Origin: Malassezia japonica | Taxonomy: Eukaryota; Basidiomycota; Malasseziomycetes; Malasseziales; Malasseziaceae | Direction: 5' to 3' | Assembly (NCBI RefSeq): GCF_029542785.1 | Contig: NC_083374.1 | Span: forward strand, 186,001-250,000 | Length of the DNA: 64,000 bases | Shown here: positions 16,829-26,860 of the stretch, in pieces | Layout: every line of letters begins with the position of its first letter | How positions within the stretch are numbered: position 1 is the first letter of the stretch | Position numbers and translations under genes: made by a program | The notes under the pieces: model-generated | What the model was told of the DNA's origin: nothing | What the model saw: only the letters and a program-made list of their open reading frames with translations | Database searches by the model: none

Positions 16829-19282
16829 CTACCAACGCAAACCCTCTGCGATGCGATGCAGCGCGTCCAGCAGGCGCTCGATCTCAAACGCGGCGTGCTT
16901 GCCGCCGTCGATCGTGTACGTTTCGGTGAGACCGGGGAAGGTCGTCGCGCCGTAGCCCAGCCAGCGGCCCGGCGCCACGCCAATGTGGCGGTACCACGTC
17001 CGCTCGGGCAGGCCGCGCTCGTCGATAAACCCGCTCTCGAACGCCTTGAGCTTGAGGTTCGCGTGGCGGACGTCGCGCATCGCCTCGCGCAGCTCGTCCG
17101 ACGGCCTCTGGCCGTGCTCCTTGGCGAGCAGGTGGCGGAAGCGGCGGCCGACACGCGCAATGTGCTTCTCGAGCTGCTTGGCGCGGTGCACGACATGGTC
17201 GATCGCGTCGGCGACCGCGTCGAGCCCGTCGGCATTGCGGCCGTCGGCGACCTTGCGCACCTTGGCCAGGTAGTCCTCGAGCTCGTTGGCGTAGGCCACG
17301 ACGTCGATGGGCAGGAAGGGCGACTGCGCGGTGCGCAGTGCCATCAGGCCAAACACCTTGGCCAGCGCCTCGTGGCGCTTAAAGCCGGGGTCGCCAAACT
17401 TTTCGACCCAGTGGAACGAGTCAAAGTTGGAGTGGTAGTGGTACACCGCGTCGCCGTGCTTCCGGCGGAAGCTCACGTCGGCGGACGCAATGCCGATGCG
17501 CTGCAAAAAGACGGTAAAGTCGCTGCCCGAGCCGAGCGCGTCGACCTCGCCAAAGGTGAGCACACCGTCGCGGTCGGGGTCCGCGACGCTCGCGCCGGCA
17601 TCGTGCAAGAGGCCCGCGAGCGACGGCGAGGCCGAGCCCGAAAGCTCCGAGCCGCCGACGGCCATGTCCAGGTTCAGGTAGGCGGCGACGTTGTGCAGGA
17701 TGTGCTCGGGGTAGTCCTCGCCGAACTCGGTCGAGCCCACGAGGCCGTACTCTTCCGCGTCCCACGACGCAATGACGATTGTACGCATCGGCTTCCAGCC
17801 CTGGCTGAGCAGCGCGCCAAAGCCCTTGACCACTTCGTGAAAGACGGCGGTGCCGGACGAGGGGTCGACGCCGCCAAACGTCCACGCATCGCGGTGGTTG
17901 CCGAGGACCACGCGCTGGTCGTCGACGTACCCCGGAATCACCGCGTAGACGTTCCAAATGTCGCGCGTCTTGAGATCCATCTGGTTCTCCATGTGCGCAA
18001 CCTCCTTGCTGGGGCCGGTCCAGTACTCTACGCCGGGAATCGCGCCGGGGAGGTGGCTGCCGACCTTGGTGATCGGCGTGCCGTGGCCACGCAAGCTCTC
18101 GAGGAGGCGCTTGGCGTTGGTGTAGGAGATCGGGAGGGACGGGATCTTGGGCAGCGTGTCCGCCTCGTCGACCGGGAGGCGCGTCGCGTTGCGGTACGAC
18201 GGCTCGCCCGGCGTGCCGGGGTCGCCGGGGTAGAACGACAAGGCCTGCACCGAGCCGCGCTGCACGGCGCTCGGCTGGCGGGCGGGCCCATCCGGATAGG
18301 CCTTGTACCCGTTCTCCTCCGTCACGGTATCGTCCTCCTTCAGGTCCGAGTAGATCAGGACACCGACGGCGCCCGCCTCTTGCGCCGCACGCACCTTGAG
18401 GCCGCGGAACAGGCCGCCGTAGCGCACCAGGACGATTTTGCCGTGGAAGTCGATGCCGTGCGATTCGAGGAGCTCGTAGTCCGCCTTGTGGCCGTCGCCG
18501 ACGTACACCAGCTCGCCCGATGCGCGGCCCGAGAACGAGTAGCCGTGGAAGGGCGGCATGCCGTACGCACTCGACTCGTCCTCCTCCAGAACGTCTTCGG
18601 CGAGGTTGGCGACCCATGCCTCTTTGCCGTCACTAGAAAGAGACAGCGACGAGTTCACCGGCTGGTCGAGCCAGATCGAGTAGGTGTCGGCCCACACGCG
18701 GGGATGCGCGTGCTTCTGCGAGCGGGGCTCGCGCTGCAGGAGCCACTCGCGCGACTCGGACGACCCCGCATCAAAGATAAGCTCGGATGCGTTGCGCACA
18801 CGCGGCATGCCGAGGAGCTCCGACCACTCCTCGATCAGGCGCAGCGTCGAGATGTAGTCCGCCTTTTCGCCGGCAATGTGGTGCTGCGCGGTGTAGCGCT
18901 GGAGCGCCGCACGCGCCTCGTCAGCCTTGGGCTCGGCGAGGAACGCCTCTTCGTACGCGCGGTTGCGCTGCTCATACGTCGTGCGGCACGCCGCATCGTG
19001 GCTCTGGCCACGGATTCTGCACTCGGGTGCGTCCCAGCGCACCTGGTCGCGCAGCTCGTTGAGCCAGCTATGGCATGCGTGGAAACGCGGGGTAGGGTGG
19101 TGCCAGTACATCCATGCGAGCGCGACAAGCGCGATCGTGCCAAATACGCGCTTCGCCGTGACGCTCGTGCGCCTCTGCACCGGCGCCGGGGCCGTGGGCT
19201 GCTCCCAGGCCTGCTCGGCCTGCAGCTTCTCGTGCGGGACCATCGTCGATAAGGTCGGTGCGCCACGCGGAAATGACGGCAT
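16829..19282 (-). CDS. M28B metallopeptidase, Vps70/glutamate carboxypeptidase II-like
   Basis: A single exon of 817 residues from ATG 19282 (a second ATG at 19243 would remove 13). One membrane anchor (residues 45-62, VFGTIALVALAWMYW) makes a type II protein. A PA domain follows (GIDFHGKIVLVRYGGLFRGL, AGAVGVLIYSD), then the M28 peptidase with all zinc-binding and catalytic positions: GNHRDAWTFGG (His, Asp), WDAEEYGLVGSTEF (Glu pair), YLNLDMAVGGS (Asp) and DAVYHYHSNFDSFHW (His). A transferrin-receptor-like dimerisation domain ends it. Fungal relatives are Vps70 and Tre1/Tre2; the intact metal ligands suggest active peptidase, unlike transferrin receptor. Probable location is the vacuolar or endosomal membrane. 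Confidence 0.88.
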   Translation of the reverse strand: MPSFPRGAPTLSTMVPHEKLQAEQAWEQPTAPAPVQRRTSVTAKRVFGTIALVALAWMYWHHPTPRFHACHSWLNELRDQVRWDAPECRIRGQSHDAACRTTYEQRNRAYEEAFLAEPKADEARAALQRYTAQHHIAGEKADYISTLRLIEEWSELLGMPRVRNASELIFDAGSSESREWLLQREPRSQKHAHPRVWADTYSIWLDQPVNSSLSLSSDGKEAWVANLAEDVLEEDESSAYGMPPFHGYSFSGRASGELVYVGDGHKADYELLESHGIDFHGKIVLVRYGGLFRGLKVRAAQEAGAVGVLIYSDLKEDDTVTEENGYKAYPDGPARQPSAVQRGSVQALSFYPGDPGTPGEPSYRNATRLPVDEADTLPKIPSLPISYTNAKRLLESLRGHGTPITKVGSHLPGAIPGVEYWTGPSKEVAHMENQMDLKTRDIWNVYAVIPGYVDDQRVVLGNHRDAWTFGGVDPSSGTAVFHEVVKGFGALLSQGWKPMRTIVIASWDAEEYGLVGSTEFGEDYPEHILHNVAAYLNLDMAVGGSELSGSASPSLAGLLHDAGASVADPDRDGVLTFGEVDALGSGSDFTVFLQRIGIASADVSFRRKHGDAVYHYHSNFDSFHWVEKFGDPGFKRHEALAKVFGLMALRTAQSPFLPIDVVAYANELEDYLAKVRKVADGRNADGLDAVADAIDHVVHRAKQLEKHIARVGRRFRHLLAKEHGQRPSDELREAMRDVRHANLKLKAFESGFIDERGLPERTWYRHIGVAPGRWLGYGATTFPGLTETYTIDGGKHAAFEIERLLDALHRIAEGLRW

Positions 19283-19319
19283 CGGTGATCGGCCACGTGG
19301 TAATGACGTTTCGCTATGG

Positions 19320-20268
19320 CTAATTCTCGTCCATCGGCGCTTCGGTCGGCGCATCGGTCGGCGCCTCGCCCTCGGTCGGCGCGTTGTTCGCGTCGGTCTG
19401 TTCCTGTGCGGCGCGCTGGCGCTCCTTGGGCCCGAGACTAGGTTAGATAGAGTACGTACGCATCAAACCACGCGGCGAGCTCGTCGCCCTCGTGCATTGT
19501 AAACTTTTGGCCCTCGCGCGCTTCCGGCGCGTTGGGATCCGCATCCGCGCCGGGCCCCACGATCGCGACCGAGACGGCGGCGCGCTCGAGGTCCTTGTTC
19601 TGCGGCAGGGTCTCGCGCAACGCACGCAGCGCATGGTGCACGAGCGCGTCGAGGTCCGCCTCGGCAAGCTCCTCCATGTGGCGCTCGAGGTAGGTCTTCG
19701 CGCTCTGGTTCCGCGCGCCGAGAGACATGGCGTAGTACTCGAAGCAGTTGCCCGTCGGGCTGAACTCGTACAGATGCGGCCCGGTGCCGTCGACGCCGAT
19801 CACCAGGAACCCGACGCCGTACGGGCGCTTGCCGTACTGCATCGTGTTCAGCTGCGCGCGGTCTGCGAGCGCGCTCATCATGCGCGACACCGGGAGCGCG
19901 CGCGCGTACATCACGCGCGACGAGAGCGCGAGCTGGCGCATGTAGTTGCTCAGCACACGCGCGTCGCTCGTGAGGCCCGCAAAGCCAATGCCCATGTGCT
20001 GGTCGATCTTGAGCATCTTGCGCTGGTACGACGCAAGCTCGGACGGCGCGCGCTTCAGCGCGACAAGCACCGCGTGCGTCTTGGAGCGCACGCCGACGAC
20101 GGCCGAGCCTTGCTTGACCGCTTCCAGCGCATATTCCACCTGGTGCAGACGGCCCTGCGGCGAGACTGGGTCAGCGGAGATACGTACAGACTGTGTTGTC
20201 GCTATCGTACGTGCTGGGTGAGTCAATCTGCGTACTTTCGGAACTGGGTCAGCCAATGCACGCACCAT
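19320..20268 (-). CDS. PRE5: 20S proteasome subunit alpha-6
   Basis: Five coding exons give 286 residues: 20266-20268 (ATG only), 20236-20243 (8 nt), 20188-20213 (26 nt), 19460-20165 and 19320-19437. All four introns are exactly 22 nt. The spliced start is MFRNTYDSDNTVFSPQGR, the canonical alpha-6/PSMA1 N-terminus, which proves the tiny exons. The body continues HQVEYALEAVKQGSAVVGVR, SKTHAVLVALKRAPSELASY, RPYGVGFLVIG and QSAKTYLERHMEE. The fourth intron replaces a spurious early stop with an acidic tail ending APTEAPMDEN. Alpha subunits form the gated outer ring of the 20S core. Starts of this gene and SRP receptor beta are 66 bp apart. Confidence 0.94.
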
Positions 20269-20334
20269 CCTCGTCGTCGTCCAAAGCGTACGCGGCCTCG
20301 ATCAAAATATTTGCAAAAAACGTCCACCCCCGGG
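20269..20334. promoter_or_regulatory. 66-bp divergent promoter PRE5/SRP102
   Basis: Only 66 bases separate the two start codons; it includes the AT-rich patch ATCAAAATATTTGCAAAAAA. Both promoters and both 5' leaders must fit here or overlap the neighbouring gene. Confidence 0.5.
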
Positions 20335-21501
20335 ATGGAATCGCTGTGCGGCGCGCTCCGCGCGCTGGGCCTCGCGTGTGAGGACCAGGCGTATGTGCTG
20401 TGGATTGTGTGTGCCGCGACGATTGCGGCAGTGGCCATCGGCACGCGCGCGCTCGCGGCCAAGGCGGTGCCGGAAGCCCCGAGCGAGGCCACGAAAAAGA
20501 AAAGTGGGCCCCGCAAGGTCGTCCTGCTCGGCGGCGAGCAGGCGGGCAAGACGAACGTGTTTCTGCGCCTCACGATGGACGTCGCGCCAGACACGGCCAC
20601 GTCGCAGCGCGTCAATACGGCGTCGGTCGCACGCTCGGAAAAAAATCCGCACGGCCTGCAGCTCGTCGACGTGCCGGGCCACGCGCGCCTGCGCACGGCC
20701 GCGTACGACCATCTGGACGACGCAGACGCGCTCGTGTTCTGCATCGATGCGAGCGTCGCGAGCCGCGGCGGCAGCGAGTCTGCGACGGCCGCCGCGGCGC
20801 TGTCGACGATGAAAAAGACGGATCTGCAGGAATCGCTCATGGAGAGCGTCGACTTTTTGCACGACACGCTGCGCACCCTCGCCGAGCGCCGCCGGGGCGG
20901 GTCGGCGCCGCCGCCTCCGGCGCTCCTCGTGCTCTTTACACGCGCAGACAAGTCGCCGCTCTTTGCGGACCGCCGCATGCTCTCGGACGAAAAGCGGCGG
21001 ACGCAGCTTATGGCGCGCTGCCGCCGCGGCCTCGAGTCCGCGCTCGCCTCGCGCCGCATCTCGCGCGGCCTGCACCGCACGACCGACGCGCCGAAAGGGC
21101 GCGTGACCGTCGACGGCATCGCCGAAGTCGCCGACACGCGCCGCTCGTATGTCGGCCAGGCGCAGGATGCACTTGCGCCTGTGCTGCGCGCCGTGCCGTT
21201 CCTGCGGTGGGCGGCGCCGGCCGAGGACGAGCGGGTGGCCGCCGAGCTGCACCCGACGCGCTTCGGCCACAACGTCAAGGCCGGCGCAGGGCACAAGCAG
21301 TCGGCAGAGCTCGCTTCAGACTATATTGTGCCGACGTCGCGCGCGGGCGTCGACGAACTACTTACGCGTCTGCATACCCAGGTCATCCAGCACGGCGAGG
21401 CGGGCTGGGGCCTCGCGAGCATCGATCGGGGTGCCACATGGCAGCCCGGCGCCGGACAGGATAGCCTCGACGACCTCGCACGGTGGTTGCAGGCCTTGTA
21501 G
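20335..21501 (+). CDS. SRP102: Signal recognition particle receptor subunit beta
   Basis: A single exon of 388 residues. An N-terminal membrane anchor (VLWIVCAATIAAVAIGTRAL, about residues 21-41) is followed by an Arf-like GTPase domain: P loop GGEQAGKTNVFLRL, switch II DVPGHARLR, and LLVLFTRADKS as the base-recognition region. The C-terminal half has long Arg/Ala-rich insertions before DYIVPTSRAGVDELL and the conserved ending SLDDLARWLQAL. It anchors SRP receptor alpha at the ER for co-translational targeting. It is longer than yeast Srp102 (about 244 residues) because of these insertions. Confidence 0.82.
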   Translation: MESLCGALRALGLACEDQAYVLWIVCAATIAAVAIGTRALAAKAVPEAPSEATKKKSGPRKVVLLGGEQAGKTNVFLRLTMDVAPDTATSQRVNTASVARSEKNPHGLQLVDVPGHARLRTAAYDHLDDADALVFCIDASVASRGGSESATAAAALSTMKKTDLQESLMESVDFLHDTLRTLAERRRGGSAPPPPALLVLFTRADKSPLFADRRMLSDEKRRTQLMARCRRGLESALASRRISRGLHRTTDAPKGRVTVDGIAEVADTRRSYVGQAQDALAPVLRAVPFLRWAAPAEDERVAAELHPTRFGHNVKAGAGHKQSAELASDYIVPTSRAGVDELLTRLHTQVIQHGEAGWGLASIDRGATWQPGAGQDSLDDLARWLQAL

Positions 21502-21577
21502 GAAATAGCCACGTGGAGTCTGGTCTGTGCCAATTTTTCCAAAATCGCCAATTCGTCCACTTTTTTTTTGGAACGCC

Positions 21578-24134
21578 ATGTCACTGTCGCGGCGTGCATC
21601 GGTGCCGAGCCGGAAGCGCGCGACGCCGGGAGCGGCGCCTGTGCGGACGCAGCGCGTGGAGCGTGAGCCGGCGCTGGAGAAGCTTGCCGAAGGAGCGCTT
21701 CAGCTCGACGACGACGAGGAGGGAGACGAAGACGAGGAGGAGGACGACGAGGAGCACGAGTTTCCCGAGCTCGACGTCGAGGAGGATGACGAAGAGGACG
21801 AGGACGAGGAGGACGAGGAGGAAGAGGACGAAGACGAAGACGAGGAGGGATTCGACTCGGACGATATCGACAACTGGGACGACTCGGACGACAAAGGTAC
21901 GCCCCCCTTCTGACGCAGTCCACGGCGATGTCGCAGCCACGGTCGGTGATCTGGAGGATGCCGAGGAAGGCGATGCGGCGCTTGCGCGCATGATTGCGCG
22001 CGAGCGCGTCAAGCCGAACGAGAGCGCGCGCGAGACGAACCGTCTCGGTATCGACAAAGCGCACGCCGCGCGTTTCTACGACGACGCACGCAACGATGAC
22101 GGCTCGATGCGCGGCCGTGTCGTGCGCTCTGCCATCACGGGCGGGGAAAAGATGGAGTACCCCCCCATTGAGCCCGAGTACGACAGCGACTCGAGCACCG
22201 AAGAGGCCGAGAACCGCATCGGCAACGTCCCGCTGCAGTGGTACGACGACCTCCCCCATCTCGGCTACGATATCAATGGCAAGCGCGTCATGCGCCCCGC
22301 GCAGGGCGACGAGCTCGACAAGTTCCTCGACACGGTCGAGGGCGACGGCGATGCGTGGTTCTCTGCGCACGACAAGCTGGGCGGCAAGGACGTGAAGCTC
22401 ACCGACGAGGAGCTCGATATCATCCAGCGTCTGCAGCGTGCCGAGATCCCCCTGGACAAGTACGATCCCTACGAGCCGGCCACGGACTGGTTCACTGGCA
22501 AGGAGCACCAGCTGACGATGCCGATGACGGCGCGCCCCGAGCCCAAGAGCCGTTTCGTCCCGTCCAAGTGGGAGCACAAGAAGGTGATGAAGATTGTGCG
22601 TGCCATCCGCCAGGGCCGGATCGTCGCGCACGCGCCGGGCAAGGAGAAGCCCGCGTTCTACAATATCTGGAGCGAGAGCGACACGCCGCGCGCCGACCAT
22701 GCGATGCACATGCCGGCGCCCAAGCTGCCGCTGCCGTCGCACGTCGAGTCGTACAACCCCCCCGAGGAGTACCTCTTCAACGACGAGGAAAAGGCCGAGT
22801 GGGAGGCCGCGGACCCCGAGGACCGCAAGCTGTCGTACATGCCGACCAAGTACGGCGCGCTGCGCCTCGTGCCTGGCTACGAGGCCGCGATCCAGGAGCG
22901 GTTCCAGCGCTGCTTGGACCTGTACCTCGCGCCCCGCGTGCGCCGCAAGCGCCTCGACATCGAGAACCCCGAGGACCTCTTGCCCAAGCTCCCGTCGCCG
23001 CGCGAGCTGCGGCCCTTCCCGACGCACACCGACGTGGTGTACGCGCACGCCGGGCGAGTGCGCACCGCCGCGCCGGATCCGACCGGCAACTGGCTCCTGA
23101 CCGGTGCCGAGGACGGCTTCGTGCGCCTGTGGGACACGGCGCTCGGCCGCAGCGTCGCGGCGTGGGACATGAACGTGGGCGTGGCGAGCGCCGACAAAGG
23201 ACCGGTATACAGCGTGCAGTGGTGCCCCACGAAGCAGTACGCGCTCGCGGCGGTGGCGTGCGCGGGCCGCGTGACGCTCCTTGCGCCGCCGCAGTGTGCG
23301 CCGCGCGCCGACGGCCCGACGGCCGGGCAGCAGGTCGCGACCGCGGCCTTTGCCACCGTCGCGCCTGCGACCGAGGGGCCGGTGCGCTGGGCGCGGCCGT
23401 CCGAGACGGAGCGTGCGTCTGGCGTCTGCGCGCACGTCCACCTTTCCGCCCAGCGCGCGAACAAGACCACGCCGCTCGTCCCGAAGCAGGTGCGCTGGCA
23501 CGGCCGCGGCGACTACTTTGCGACGGTGTGCCCCGACGCGGGCCCCCAGGCGGTGCTCATCCACCAGATCTCCAAGCACCGGTCGCAGGCGCCGTTCAAG
23601 CGTGCGCGGCGGCAGAGCAGCGCGGCGTTTGCCGTGCAGTGTGTCGCCTTCCATCCCTCGCGTCCGCTGCTGTTTGTCGCGACGCAGCGCTACGTGCGCA
23701 TCTTTGATCTCGTGCAGCAGGCTTTGCACAAGACGCTGCAGCCGGGTGTGCGCTGGATCAGCTCGATGGACGTGCACCCGAGCGGCGACCACCTGCTCGT
23801 CGGCTCGTACGACCGCCGCGTCCTCTGGTTCGACCTGGACCTCTCCGAGCGGCCGTACCGCACGCTGCGCTACCATACACGCGCGGTGCGCGCGGTGGCG
23901 TTCCACCCCCGGTACCCCTTGTTTGCCACCGCGTCGGACGACGGTACCGTGCACGTATACCACTGCACTGTCTACTCGGACCTGCTGCAGAACGCGCTGA
24001 TCGTTCCCCTGAAAGTCCTGCGTGGGCACAATGTCGTGGATTCGCTCGGCGTGCTCGATGCACAGTGGCACCCGACGCTGCCGTGGCTCGTGAGCGCGGC
24101 CGCGGACGGCGACGCACGCCTCTGGACTCCGTAG
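21578..24134 (+). CDS. ERB1: Ribosome biogenesis protein Erb1/BOP1
   Basis: Two exons (21578-21896, 21919-24134) give 844 residues; the single intron is 22 nt. Residues about 45-100 are an almost pure Asp/Glu tract. The BOP1 N-terminal domain follows (NRIGNVPLQWYDDLPHLGYD, GKRVMRPAQGDELDKFLD, YDPYEPATDWFTGKEHQL, RFVPSKWEHKKVMKIVRAIR), then seven WD repeats starting near PTHTDVVYAHAGRVRTAAPD. Erb1 works with Nop7 and Ytm1 (PeBoW) in 60S subunit maturation in the nucleolus. The TAG at 24132-24134 directly abuts the stop codon of the convergent L2HGDH gene. A CACGTG box at 21510-21515 lies in the 76-bp upstream gap. Confidence 0.94.
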
Positions 24135-25682
24135 TTAGGCCCAACCGTCGAGGCTGTCGTGCCCGACCTGCTCTACGTACTTTTGCGCTTTGCCGCGGGG
24201 GTTGTGCTTGCCCCACACACGCGCCGCGAGCTCGTCCGCGACATGCTCGGCCAGCGCCAGCGACGAGGTCAGCCCGGGGCTCTCGATGCCGAGCAGCGAG
24301 ACGAGCGTACCGGCGCGCGCGGTGTCGGGCAGCGCATGCTGCCAGACCTGCTGGCTGCCCAGGTCGCGGCTCGCGTGCCACAGGATCTGGAAGTCGGCAA
24401 AGGACTTGGCGTCGGGGCCCACGAGCTTGGGGCGGATGCCGCTGTAGTCGGGCGACAGCCCGTCGCACGAGACGCCGGGGAGGTACTTTTGGATCGCCGC
24501 ATGCATCGCGGCGAACCACGCGTCGGTCGCGTCGGGGTACAGCTGCTTCTCCCAAAAGTCGTGGACGTAGCCGAGGGCGTCGGGCGTGTCGTCCAGGTGC
24601 GCGGGGGGGCTCAGCCACTGCGCGTCGGGGCCGAAGCGGACGTTGCCTTCGAGGTCGAGCGTGAGGTGCGCTGCGTTAGGTAGGAAACGTACTTCCAAGC
24701 GACTGGTGCGCATGCGTGCCCTTGCCTCCTCCGCCGCCAAAGTTCGGCGTGGGGTACAAGAGATGGCGGACCTTGTCGACGCCAGGGCCACGGTAGCTCG
24801 CGTAGCTGCCTTTCGAAAAGTACATGGGAATCATGTCGTCGGATCCGCCGCCCAGCTGGTCCACCAGCGCGTTGAGCGCACGCGGGGCGTTGAGGCCCGA
24901 CGTGTTGATCACGACCTGCGCTAAGAGCGCATCGGTATCCTGCGCGTGCGCCGCATCGTGCGTCACGGTCTGCACCACCCAGCCGTCCTGCGACGCGTCG
25001 GCGGACTGCACCGGGGCGTGAGGATCAATACGCACGACCGACGTGCCGTAGACGACCTGCGCATCCGGCGACGTGCCATCCGGCAGCGTATCGAGCTCGG
25101 TCTCGAGCTGCGCCATGAGCTCGTGCGCGCTGACGATGCCGGTAATCGGCGAGTGCAGCGCGTGCGAAATGCTCGGCGAGAGATTCGGCTCGAGCTCACG
25201 CGCCTCGTCGCCCGAGAGGAGTGTGACCGGCGGCGCACGCTCGCCGAGCTCGTCACAGTGCGCATGCAGCTGCTCGAGGTACTTGGCGTCGGCCGGCGTG
25301 CTGCCCACGACCAGCTTTCCGACCTGCTTGACGCCGATCGATGGCGCGGCGCGCGCGCGTTCGTACAGCAAATCGCGCCCACGCAAGCAGAACCGCGTCT
25401 TGAGCGAGTCGGTGGGATAGTATAGACCCGCGTGGATCACCTCGCTGTTGCGCGAGCTGGGTGAGAAGGGGCGACGCACCTGGTTTCCTGGCCACACTGG
25501 CCATGGCGCTCGACGACGTACGTTGTCTTGTCCGGCCAGCGGCGCGCGAGTGCATTGGCGACAGCCAGGCCCACGACGCCGGCTCCGATCACCAAGTGGT
25601 CCACGCGCACCTCGGGCGCGCGGTACGCGTACCGTCCGTGCGCATTGAGCTTCGCCAGGAGCGGCCGCACGGCGCTCGCCAT
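24135..25682 (-). CDS. L-2-hydroxyglutarate dehydrogenase, FAD-dependent, mitochondrial
   Basis: Three exons (25480-25682, 24693-25456, 24135-24670) give 500 residues; introns are 23 and 22 nt. The FAD dinucleotide-binding motif is VDHLVIGAGVVGLAVANALA, near residue 27, followed after splicing by [20 protein letters not shown], then GIVSAHELMAQLE, PMYFSKGSYASYRG and RHLLYPTP. The end includes SLGIESPGLTSSLALAEHVA. This is the L2HGDH/DAO family that oxidises L-2-hydroxyglutarate to 2-oxoglutarate as metabolite repair. A short basic N-terminus could target mitochondria. The stop codon TAA (24135-24137) begins on the base after the ERB1 stop. Divergent from SNF7 with 73 bp between starts. Confidence 0.88.
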
Positions 25683-25755
25683 GATGTGGAGAGAAGGCAC
25701 GTGGCATATCGGGCCCGTCGCGTGGCGGCTTGTCTTGCCACTGGAGGTCGCGAGG
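25683..25755. promoter_or_regulatory. 73-bp divergent promoter L2HGDH/SNF7 with E-box
   Basis: The whole space between two start codons is 73 bp and carries CACGTG at 25698-25703. No TATA-like element is evident. Confidence 0.55.
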
Positions 25756-26478
25756 ATGTCGGGGTGGCTCAACTGGGTGAGCGGCAAGCGCGACAACAAG
25801 AATGCGGCGCGCGACGCAATCATCGGGCTGCGTGAACAGCTGCACCTCATCAACAAGAAAGAGGAGCATCTCCTGACCAAGATCGACGACGAGCTGCGGA
25901 AGGCCAAAGCGAATGTCACGACGAACAAGCGGGGTACGTCGCCTCACTAACAGCAGCGGCGCAGGCGGCGCTCCGGCAAAAGAAGCTGTACGAGACCGAG
26001 CTCGACCGTCTCTCGGGCAACCGCATGACGCTCGAGACACAGGTCAATGCGATCGAGAACGCCAATATGAACCTCGAGACGATGCGCGCGATGCAGCGCG
26101 GCTCGGCGGCGCTGAAAAACATTCACCAGAACATGTACGTGTATTTCCTGACGCAGGGACATCGACAAGGTCGACAATACTATGGACAACATCCGCGAGC
26201 AGATGGCGCTCTCGAACGAGATCTCCGAGGCGATCTCGAACCCGGTCGGAATGGGCAACGAGCTCGACGAAGACGAGCTGCGCGACGAGCTCCAGGAGCT
26301 CGAGCAGGAGGAACTCAACGAGCGCCTTGTGGGCGCAGACGCTGCGCCGGCACATACCTTGCCTACGCCTGCGCCGGCGGCAGCGAGTCCGGCTCCCGCG
26401 CCTGCACAGCGCACGGCGTCTTCGGCGGCGGACGAGGACGAGGAACTGCGTGCGCTCCAGGCCGAACTGGCCATGTAG
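25756..26478 (+). CDS. SNF7: ESCRT-III subunit Snf7/Vps32
   Basis: Three exons (25756-25933, about 25957-26134, 26157-26478) give 225 residues. The protein is the expected Snf7 core: basic N-terminal helix ([20 protein letters not shown]), coiled coil ([40 protein letters not shown]), [35 protein letters not shown], then the acidic autoinhibitory C-terminus and a MIM-like helix [13 protein letters not shown]. It polymerises on endosomal membranes for cargo sorting and scission. The first intron ends CTAACAGCAG; using the second AG (23 nt) keeps the branch spacing seen elsewhere, the first (20 nt) would add an alanine. The second intron is 22 nt. Confidence 0.94.
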
Positions 26479-26860
26479 CGCGCCGTTCCTGGCGTATGCA
26501 ACCGCCCGATCGATAGACTACTGTATACCTACTCATGGCGTTGGCCGCAGCGAATCCGGGTGATCGGCCGAGGAACTCCGAAAGTCCGCATGCAATCTGC
26601 ACCAGGGTGCATATCTTACCGGACATGGCGATAGCCCTTGGCAAGGAGGGACCCGGCAGACTGGCCAGCAAATCGAAAGAGGCGGTACTTAATTTCTGGA
26701 GCACCGCATCAGTTACCAGGAGCGGCCTACATGTCACAACATTGTCGGCGCTTTTTCTTACGCATACGCGGAGTTAAACAAAATTCACAATAGCTCCGTA
26801 CTCTATATACATAGGGACACGGTAACAAATTCGTCTCTTATCCCCCACCGGTTCGGCACG
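26479..26860. promoter_or_regulatory. Promoter region of the MFS transporter gene
   Basis: 382 bases without a gene, long for this window, suggesting regulated expression. A TATATA element at 26803-26808 stands 53 bp before the ATG. Several CGG/CCG triplets occur (near 26560-26580), the kind of half-sites used by zinc-cluster regulators, but no clear spaced pair. Confidence 0.4.

Noticed and set aside
19438..19459. Early stop giving a shorter alpha-6 proteasome C-terminus (ending VLYLT)
   Set aside because: The segment is a perfect 22-nt intron of the local class; removing it yields a normal charged C-terminal tail.
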